A stretch of 64,000 bases of DNA, from positions 75,118,095 to 75,182,094 of the forward strand of contig ML679956.1 in NCBI GenBank assembly GCA_007922225.1, written 5' to 3'. Positions 60,001 to 64,000 of this stretch are shown here, in pieces (position 1 is the stretch's first letter; every line of letters begins with the position of its first letter). Source of the DNA: Emydura subglobosa. Taxonomy: Eukaryota; Chordata; Testudines; Chelidae. The notes beneath the pieces were generated by a model. The model was not told the origin of the DNA, did not search any database, and saw only the letters and a list, made by a program, of their open reading frames with translations. The position numbers were made by a program, and so were the translations under genes.

Positions 60001-63000
60001 ATGGCCAGGATTTCACTCTTGATTTTTAGTATTCTCAGAATTTTGTGTATTGAAGCACAGAAAATCTATTTGTAGTTTTAAAATTATGAGACAAGTCATC
60101 TAATGATCAGAAATCTTTGCAAACTTCAGGCTCGGTGTCTTTATTAAATGTCCAGAAGGGGGTTCTCCTCTTTCAGTGCGCTGGGCTGGCTCACGGCACA
60201 GAAGGCAGGATACTGGTGAGAACTGGAAGACCTGTATTTTTTCAGCCTGGATACCTTATTTCTGCCACATCCCCTGAACCCTTTTCCCTTTGACCTTATT
60301 CCATTCTCAGAGCCGCACTGAGCAGACCTCTTCTGCACATCCTGTGCTTGCTCTGCAGTCTTGAAAAGAAGAGACTTTTAAAAAAAAAATAGCTAGACAG
60401 AAAGAGCAAAATAGACTGAGGTCTGCTAACCTGCCACTTGCTTCGAGCCACAATGAATTTCAGCTGTTTTGTATTAATAAAATGAGCTTCTTCAAGTGGG
60501 AGATTACACTGCAAAAAAAGAAAAGAATGAGGAAAAAAATGTTAGTCACAAAATCTCAGTGACGGTTTTCAATAGACTTTGTTAAGATTTAGAAGCATAG
60601 GTACCTAGGACTGAAAGGGACCTCCTGGGTCATCAAATCCAGTCCTCTGCTACTGCAGGAAACCCCTTCCTATAATTCTGGCCAGATTTCTCTCCCCAGG
60701 TGACACAGTATATTTTAATTCAAGGAAGAGGTCAGTTGTTTAATTGCAAGGGGCTGAATCTTTTTTAGAGTTTGCTCTATCTTCCATTGTGGCCCCAAAA
60801 TAAGACTTCTCAAACAAATTTCCAATGAGACCAGGATTAGGCCCTCACCAAATATACACAGACCTACTGTCAGGGACTGCGGGTCTCAAACCCAGGGCCA
60901 CAGGGCACTTAGGAGTCAGTAAGTGACAACCTGCCACCCAGTGACCTGTTAACAGCGGCCAGAACTATGAGCTGAGCACTGACAGAGGACTCCAGAGCTG
61001 GGACCTGACTGGTAGAGCTCTGGGGTCCTGACTGGTTCCCTGCTTTTATCTAAACCAAGCAGAGGAAGAGGAAGTCATCTGTACAACTGGGTTTCCTCTG
61101 CTTAGCACTGGTCATGTGCCATCTGAGGCACGTCGCATATATGCTAAGAAGGGGTTCCAGGCACCCAAATATGAATTTTAATGTCCCCTCAGCAAAAGGG
61201 CATAATCTCCTCTTAATGCACGTGTTTTGCCTATTAATGTTAACGGGAGCTCTTTACATGCTTTGAAAAGAAAAGACGCCCTAATGAACATACACCAAAA
61301 CGTCTTCTACTTTTGCAGGACAGTGCCTGAGCATCTCTATGTACAAAATAGCCCCTACAAGAGAAATAGCGGAGCTAACCGGCTGGAAGAGAGATTGGGC
61401 AAAATCCAAACACGCTTACCAAGAACCAGTTGTGTGAGAGACATTCCGAAGCCTCAGGCCTGGCTCTGAGAATAAAAGAGAGACACATTTCAGCTCTCAT
61501 CATCATTATCATCATCGTGACAAACCCAAAGGGATATAGCTTCCTTGCACTGCAGATCAAGTACCACCCAGATCACTCTCTAGCTAGGTCCTTTGACATC
61601 TGAGCTGTAAATCACCTTAATACCAGCCAGGTTCTAAGATTGCTCTTTACCAGCCAGGTCCTGTTCTGGGGCAGTAAAACCAAACCATCAGCCAGAATGA
61701 TCCTTTTAAGCCAAATTTTCTGCCTAAACAGCGAAACATGTCTTCTCTTTCAACCTATGGTATGCTTCCCAATGCTCAGACTTCCCAGAGGTCCCTCAAG
61801 TCAGAGACTATGGAGTTTTCCACAGCATTCTGCAGGGCCTACAATGCTTTCCTTCACGATACTGCAGGGGAAGACCACGCTTCGCATGTCTTCATTGCAC
61901 CTGACTCGACTCTCTGCAGTGCAATCTTTGCCAAAACAGAAATGACTAGAAGTGTTTCTAATAAGGGAGGCTGCATTACAGGTCATAGAGGGCTCCCTTT
62001 AACAATGGGTTTGGCTTAGCTTTCCATATCGGTAGCTATTTGGGATAAACAAGAGTGTCCAAAGCCTAAACAGTGGAGGCATCAGCCATACAAAGCAGAA
62101 AGAGAAACTCCCAATTTCTTGCCTTATAGAATCATAGAATTGTAGGATTGAAAGGGATCTCATGAGGTCATCTAGTCCAGTCCCATGCACTCAAGGCAGG
62201 ACTAGGTTTTTGTAGATCATCCCTGACAGGTGTTTGTCTAACCTGCTCTTAAAAATCTACAATGATGGAGATTCTACAACCTCCCTAAGCAATTTTATTC
62301 CAGTGCTTAAGTACCGAGAAAGGAACTTAGGCCATGTTTTCTAGATCTTTAATCATTTTTGTGGCTCTTCTCTGGACTTTCTCCAATTTCTCCACATCTT
62401 TCCTGAAATGTGGCACCCAGAACTGGACACAATACTCCATGCCCTCTTTCTCTCATGCTTGGAACATTACTATTATTTATTTGTATTATAGGACAACCTA
62501 ATTAACGTGGTATGCTATTCTATTTGAGGTCTTATATTGCACTCATGGCCATAGTAACGTGTTTGTCAAATGCGCTCCCAACTTCTGTCTCAAATACTTT
62601 CTGTCTCTCCTCCTGTCTCTGAATAACAGCATCAAGACTCTTTGCTCACTCGCTATACATATTCTTGTCTTTCAATTATAAACTCTTCAGGGTAGAGTTT
62701 TCTGGGGACTATATAAAGATGGATTTAAATCCAGCTTTCGTCAAAGATGAAAGGCTGCTACATTAACTGACTATATCAACTTGTCCAAATGTTGTATATC
62801 TCCAAGTGAATGTGGATCTGATTGACTGAGAGTTGGCAGCTCATCTCACAAACATCTGGTGCAATAGTTTTGGAAAATAATAGAAATGGACTCACTCAGG
62901 AGACTGCTGTAGGATCTGTTTGATAAAATCCTTTGCTTCTTCACTTAGGTGAACAAAGTCAGGGATATTCCATGAAATTGTCCCATTCTGGATATTTAGA

Positions 63001-63685
63001 AGGGTTGCTCTGTCATTTTCCCCAGCAAATGGAGACTTGCAGGTTAAGCTTATAAAATAAAAGGAGACATGGATTTTTAGTATTTTATTGCTACTCAACC
63101 CTCCAAAAGGATAAATGCAGAACAAAAGTTTTAAAATGTGTGGTAGATTCAAAATGAGGGTCGCACAGCATGAGTAATAATATAAAAATGCACGAATTAA
63201 CATCTTTCATCCAAGGATTACAAAGCACTTTGAAAAATTATTTATTCCTGTTTTACAGATAAGGCATCTGAAGAACAGAAAAATGAAGGGTTTGATTTTC
63301 AAAACCGTACTTGCAATTTAGCTACGTAAACGTGGACATATGCGTTTACATTAGTGATGGCCAAAATATATATCAATAAGATTGCATCTGTCTTAGTGAA
63401 ATACTTAACACAAAGCTATGAACTAACTATTACTGACTATACTATTCACAGAGGCTGTCATCTATCTTTGGAGCAGGGACATCATCTTTAGAACTGACGG
63501 TGCTTTGCATGGTGTTGGTAACATACACATTAAATAAATGACTAAACAACAATCACTTCACTCCTTACTCACTCAAAACTTCCACTGAAGTCACTGGAAG
63601 TTTTGCCTGAGTCAGGATTAAGGGAAGCTGAGTAGGGTCCTTAAAGCAAATAGTTTACCTTAGATAGCTGATGACTCCAACGGCC
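41902..63685 (-). CDS. OBSCN: Obscurin, C-terminal part (15 coding exons; gene continues beyond right edge)
   Basis: Giant sarcomeric Ig/kinase protein that links the myofibril M-band and Z-disc region to signalling. The window encodes about 1,684 residues: end of kinase 1, inter-kinase region, Ig, FN3, kinase 2, stop. Exons (start-end): 63659-63685, 62896-63048, 61420-61465, 60431-60508, 55600-58792, 52561-52671, 52194-52361, 50859-50981, 48927-49097, 47184-47301, 45644-45883, 44578-44801, 43467-43542, 42229-42378, 41902-42079. Every junction has GT/AG on the minus strand and the phases agree throughout. The sister gene SPEG has the same domain order. I chose OBSCN because the kinase-2 segments ([24 protein letters not shown]) and the [12 protein letters not shown] segment fit obscurin as I know it, while SPEG reads H-L-D-I-K-P-D-N at the catalytic loop. 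No frameshift or premature stop was seen, so the gene looks functional. Confidence 0.95.
42229..42378 (-). CDS. OBSCN: OBSCN exon: kinase 2 C-lobe
   Basis: 150 bp, phase 2 in and out, acceptor TTGTGTGTTAG, donor GTAAGAGG. It encodes [10 protein letters not shown] and then [14 protein letters not shown] and C-A-N-P-W, closely matching the obscurin kinase-2 C-lobe. It is masked in simple ORF scans because no ATG opens the frame. Confidence 0.93.
42932..43431 (-). mobile_element. CR1 LINE 3' end in an OBSCN intron
   Basis: Reversed CR1: tail AGGACTGGAAGGGACCTCTA and TTATCTAGTTCAGTCC, then broken ORF2 C-terminal frames (to about 43,431). It is in the same orientation as the gene and ends about 35 bp from the donor of exon 43,467-43,542. 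Confidence 0.88.
43467..43542 (-). CDS. OBSCN: OBSCN exon: kinase 2 APE motif and helix F
   Basis: 76 bp, phase 1 in and 2 out, acceptor TGCCTTTCTAG, donor GTAAGT. It encodes [20 protein letters not shown], the APE motif and D-I-W of the kinase fold. A CR1 element ends only about 35 bp beyond its donor. Confidence 0.95.
43914..44062. mobile_element. Penelope-type terminal sequence, foldback copy
   Basis: A reversed terminal sequence (CCGTGTTAGTCTG, CGTAAGCTTTCGTGGGC) runs directly into a partial copy in the opposite orientation. Arm 43,946-43,975 and arm 44,033-44,062 pair at 26 of 30 positions. It lies in the OBSCN intron between exons at 43.5 and 44.6 kb. Confidence 0.75.
44578..44801 (-). 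CDS. OBSCN: OBSCN exon: kinase 2 catalytic core
   Basis: 224 bp, phase 2 in and 1 out, acceptor TTACCAG, donor GTGAGT. It encodes [13 protein letters not shown], the catalytic loop H-L-D-L-R-S-E-N with the catalytic Asp, and L-L-D-F-G-N-A-Q with a canonical DFG. Both catalytic Asp residues are therefore present. Confidence 0.97.
45025..45130 (-). repeat. MIR-like SINE fragment in an OBSCN intron
   Basis: The plus strand reads CTACAGATGGAAACCTGAGG, CTGAGACGTTAAAGGACTGG, then GTGGCAGACTGGGATCAGAA, the reverse complement of the MIR core. Confidence 0.55.
45644..45883 (-). CDS. OBSCN: OBSCN exon: kinase 2 N-lobe
   Basis: 240 bp, phase 2 in and out, donor GTATGT. It encodes [10 protein letters not shown] (nucleotide-loop region), A-A-K-I-I-P-Y with the ATP-anchoring Lys, [10 protein letters not shown] (helix C) and L-V-L-I-L-E-L-C (hinge). 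The kinase is MLCK/titin-like. Vertebrate obscurin kinases are reported to act at adhesion and membrane proteins; no substrate can be read from the sequence. Confidence 0.96.
46161..46407. mobile_element. MITE (GCTAGC-rich family) in an OBSCN intron
   Basis: The ends are inverted: GGGTGTGATTCCCAGC (46,163-46,178) against GCTGGGAATCACGCCCC (46,391-46,407). Inside are mirrored GCTAGCTC / GAGCTAGC and AAAAATAG blocks. It is non-coding and related to 1,130-1,390 and 47,540-47,768. Confidence 0.7.
47184..47301 (-). CDS. OBSCN: OBSCN exon: linker before kinase 2
   Basis: 118 bp, phase 1 in and 2 out, acceptor TTTCCCTCTAG, donor GTAGAA. It encodes a polar linker ending T-Y-A-F-Q-T-E-I-K-(R), the conserved lead-in to the glycine loop of kinase 2. 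A second possible acceptor (TTTCAG, seven bases further in) would break the phase. Confidence 0.9.
47540..47768. mobile_element. MITE (GCTAGC-rich family) in an OBSCN intron
   Basis: Shares CTACACTTCTATTTTTAGCA, GCTAGCTCAATC and CTGGAAATTCCACCTCCAAC with the relatives at 1.1 and 46.2 kb. The right side ends in CAGTGTAGACATGAGC. No target duplication fixed. Confidence 0.55.
47888..48156. mobile_element. Non-autonomous hAT-like element in an OBSCN intron
   Basis: It begins CACTGGTTCTCAACC and ends GGTTGAGAATCCCTG, near-inverted copies of the CAGTGGTTCTCAACC terminus. The flanking 8-mers match only partly, so it is old. Confidence 0.6.
48927..49097 (-). CDS. OBSCN: OBSCN exon: FN3 domain, second half
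   Basis: 171 bp, phase 1 in and out, acceptor TTCACCAAG, donor GTAAGC. It encodes [26 protein letters not shown] and S-K-A-G-M-G-P-Y-S, the FN3 F/G strands. Confidence 0.96.
49230..50858. other. OBSCN intron; no other gene seen
   Basis: AT-rich, with a small ATT/AAT run at about 50,445-50,465. No recognised mobile element and no coding signal besides the flanking OBSCN exons. Confidence 0.45.
50859..50981 (-). CDS. OBSCN: OBSCN exon: FN3 domain, first half
   Basis: 123 bp, phase 1 in and out. It encodes [10 protein letters not shown] then V-V-W-K-P-V-E-S and Y-T-V-Q-C-K, the A to C strands of a fibronectin type III domain with its core Trp. Confidence 0.95.
51129..51345 (-). mobile_element. 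CR1 3' end fragment in an OBSCN intron
   Basis: Reversed tail: AATCATAGAATCACAAAATA, GGTTGGAAGGGACGTCAGGA, then TGGAGATTCCACCACCTCCC. No usable coding remains. Confidence 0.87.
51346..52193. other. OBSCN intron; no other gene seen
   Basis: Only chance frames, the longest on the minus strand at 51,363-51,734, with no recognised domain. Confidence 0.45.
52194..52361 (-). CDS. OBSCN: OBSCN exon: Ig domain, second half
   Basis: 168 bp, phase 1 in and out, acceptor TCTTTCAG, donor GTAAGAG. It encodes the D to G strands: [17 protein letters not shown], and the signature [12 protein letters not shown] with the second Ig Cys. It ends V-I-R-K-A. Confidence 0.95.
52561..52671 (-). CDS. OBSCN: OBSCN exon: Ig domain, first half
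   Basis: 111 bp, phase 1 in and out, acceptor TTCTTTCAG, donor GTGATG. It encodes A-P-S-F-V-E-E-L then [10 protein letters not shown] and the W of D-W-F-R, the A to C strands of an I-set Ig with the first Cys and the core Trp. Confidence 0.94.
53165..53215. repeat. GGGGT and TGGA microsatellites
   Basis: A GGGGT run is followed by (TGGA)n with TGAA interruptions, in the intron upstream of the Ig exon. Confidence 0.85.
54103..54735 (-). mobile_element. CR1-like LINE 3' end in an OBSCN intron
   Basis: The tail TTCATAGATTCACAGATTCT, TAATCTAGTCTGACTTTCTG is followed by a minus-strand frame (54,296-54,649) with [12 protein letters not shown] and [12 protein letters not shown], the CR1 ORF2 C-terminus. 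A different, older CR1 subfamily than the copy at 11.5 kb. Confidence 0.85.
54736..55599. other. OBSCN intron; no other gene seen
   Basis: No recognised repeat or coding exon. The open frame of the big exon runs on past its donor to 55,502 by chance. Confidence 0.45.
55600..58792 (-). CDS. OBSCN: OBSCN large inter-kinase exon
   Basis: 3,193 bp (1,064 codons plus one base), acceptor TTTTTCAG, donor GTAAAA, phase 0 in and 1 out. It starts [17 protein letters not shown]. It is Ser/Glu/Pro-rich and probably disordered. Parts conserved with mammalian obscurin as I know it are R-S-I-P-E near the start, [18 protein letters not shown] followed by P-F-E-F-M (about 56,085-56,170), and [14 protein letters not shown] (about 55,630-55,675). 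Between them, at about 56,680-57,615, lies an array of about seven imperfect 40-45-residue repeats around G-E-S-Q-E-H-x-H-Q-x-P-S-V-Y. No stop interrupts the exon. Confidence 0.96.
56680..57615 (-). repeat. OBSCN: Degenerate coding repeat array inside the OBSCN inter-kinase exon
   Basis: About seven copies of a 40-45-residue unit. Recurrent elements are A-P-V-S (or A-L-L-S, T-P-T-S), an acidic E-x-E-S-Q-E-H, Q-x-P-S-V-Y, and A-V-L-x-G-E-S. Copies are diverged and units vary in length, with a partial extra unit (C-E-G-E-S-P-I-V-L). Confidence 0.75.
58986..59276. mobile_element. hAT-type MITE in an OBSCN intron
   Basis: Left end TAGGCTACGTCTAGACAGAC against right end GTGTAGACATAGGCTTA. It shares AGATCGATTGAGCAGGAGTG-style, GTCGGCGCAGCGGACTG and CCGTCGACTGC blocks with the element at 12,414-12,711. 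The 94-codon minus frame inside is not a protein gene. Confidence 0.65.
59277..60430. other. OBSCN intron; AAGA microsatellite, no other gene
   Basis: An (AAGA)n run lies at about 59,933-59,953. Otherwise AT-rich intron. Confidence 0.5.
60431..60508 (-). CDS. OBSCN: OBSCN exon: kinase 1 tail ([12 protein letters not shown])
   Basis: 78 bp, 26 codons, phase 0 on both sides, acceptor TTTTTTTGCAG, donor GTTAGC. The tail motif continuing to A-R-S-K-W-Q follows kinase 1 in vertebrate obscurin, where MLCK-family relatives carry a regulatory tail. Confidence 0.93.
60592..60700 (-). mobile_element. CR1 3' tail fragment in an OBSCN intron
   Basis: Reversed tail: CCTAGGACTGAAAGGGACCT, then GTCATCAAATCCAGTCCTCT. 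Short and eroded. Confidence 0.65.
61420..61465 (-). CDS. OBSCN: OBSCN exon: kinase 1 C-terminal helix
   Basis: 46 bp, acceptor TTTTATTCTCAG, donor GTAAGC, phase 2 in and 0 out. It encodes [16 protein letters not shown], the conserved R-P-(x)n-C-L-x-H-x-W-F end of a CaMK/MLCK-type kinase. Confidence 0.93.
61561..62124. other. OBSCN intron; no other gene seen
   Basis: Two overlapping plus-strand frames (about 100 codons) show no known domain and no flanking splice pattern. Confidence 0.45.
62125..62445 (-). mobile_element. CR1 3' end fragment in an OBSCN intron
   Basis: Reversed tail: TAGAATCATAGAATTGTAGG, TCATCTAGTCCAGTCCCATG, GATGGAGATTCTACAACCTC, then CTTCTCTGGACTTTCTCCAA from the broken ORF2 end. 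Confidence 0.87.
62896..63048 (-). CDS. OBSCN: OBSCN exon: kinase 1 C-lobe
   Basis: 153 bp, phase 2 in and out, donor GTGAGT. It encodes [18 protein letters not shown] and E-E-A-K-D-F-I-K, the helix F-G region and start of helix H of the first kinase domain. Confidence 0.95.
63659..63685 (-). CDS. OBSCN: OBSCN exon: kinase 1 micro-exon (A-V-G-V-I-S-Y-L-S)
   Basis: A 27-bp exon between a strong acceptor (TTTCTTTTCTCCTCAG) and a GTAAAC donor. It starts with the last base of the Trp codon of the D-I-W motif and ends in phase 2. It encodes the start of helix F of kinase 1. It is the first OBSCN exon visible in the window. Confidence 0.75.
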
Positions 63686-64000
63686 CTGAGGAGAAAAGAA
63701 ACACACTTATATCAGGCAGACATTCCTGCTTCTCCTCTGCTTCCCCAATTTCAGTTGGCAATAATCCAAATAACTGTAAAATAGGCTCTTCATTACCTGC
63801 CCTCTAAGGATTAGCTTGTTAAAGGCAAAATCCCACTGTTCCGTTACTTTAGTTCTAATTTTTTTTTTAAACAGCGCAGGAAACAGTTTTTGCATAATTT
63901 ATGTAAAGGTGAACTGCAAAGGATTTTTTTAAATCAGGTTTGTGTGCATTTTCTCTTCTTTATTATATATAAAGAATCATTTTTTTTGTTCATTTTTATT
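63686..64000. other. OBSCN intron at the window edge; no gene seen
   Basis: AT-rich with poly-T runs. The next upstream OBSCN exon (kinase 1 up to the D-I-W motif) must lie beyond the right edge. Confidence 0.6.

Noticed and set aside
41902..63685. SPEG (striated muscle preferentially expressed kinase) as the identity of the minus-strand gene
   Set aside because: Same architecture, but the kinase-2 loop (H-L-D-L-R-S-E-N), the [10 protein letters not shown] segment and the kinase-1 tail fit obscurin, not SPEG.
1..64000. CRISPR arrays, operons or bacterial defence systems
   Set aside because: No regularly spaced palindromic repeats with unique spacers and no clustered prokaryotic genes; the DNA is vertebrate.

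Overview
This is nuclear DNA of a vertebrate, most probably a turtle. A crocodilian or other slowly evolving sauropsid is the main alternative. Evidence is a single-exon sterol 12-alpha-hydroxylase gene, spliced obscurin exons with vertebrate splice sites, and a repeat load made mostly of CR1 LINE 3' ends, non-autonomous hAT elements with 8-bp target duplications, a Penelope-like element with a GIY-YIG domain, a Ty3/Gypsy remnant and MIR-like SINEs. There are no bacterial operons or CRISPR arrays.

Layout. 1-18,000: repeat-rich DNA with no intact host gene. It holds a hAT transposase relic (2.58-3.05 kb), a LINE carrying an APE-type endonuclease (about 4.15-6.9 kb) interrupted by a Penelope-like element (4.75-6.01 kb), a broken Gypsy pol remnant (7.44-8.0 kb), a CR1 copy, several MITEs and a SINE. 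18,197-19,803: the intact intronless CYP8B1 gene on the plus strand, with a TATA-like box and an optimal Kozak start at 18,271. 20,000-41,900: intergenic. It holds a broken KRAB/C2H2 zinc-finger pseudogene on the plus strand (KRAB box at 28.8 kb, fingers at 35.4-35.8 kb), a 1,363-bp solo LTR inserted in a CR1 with a perfect 5-bp target duplication, hAT elements, and a 45-bp-period minisatellite. 41,902-63,685: the 3' part of the obscurin gene OBSCN on the minus strand. I assembled fifteen coding exons whose splice sites and phases all agree. They give about 1,684 residues: the end of kinase 1, a long inter-kinase exon, one Ig domain, one FN3 domain, and a complete second kinase to the stop codon. 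The upstream part of the gene lies beyond the right edge.

The two host genes are unrelated in function. CYP8B1 is a liver ER enzyme that sets the 12-hydroxylation of bile acids. Obscurin is a giant sarcomeric signalling protein. They sit tail to tail, 22 kb apart.

The observations most worth checking are: (i) a hammerhead-ribozyme-like core inside the dispersed terminal sequence that, in inverted orientation, flanks the Penelope GIY-YIG frame; (ii) a degenerate array of about seven 40-45-residue repeats in the obscurin inter-kinase exon; (iii) the CYP8B1 / zinc-finger relic / OBSCN linkage; and (iv) a nuclear-receptor (LRH-1/SF-1) consensus carried by a CR1 tail upstream of CYP8B1. I found no clearly new multi-gene system.
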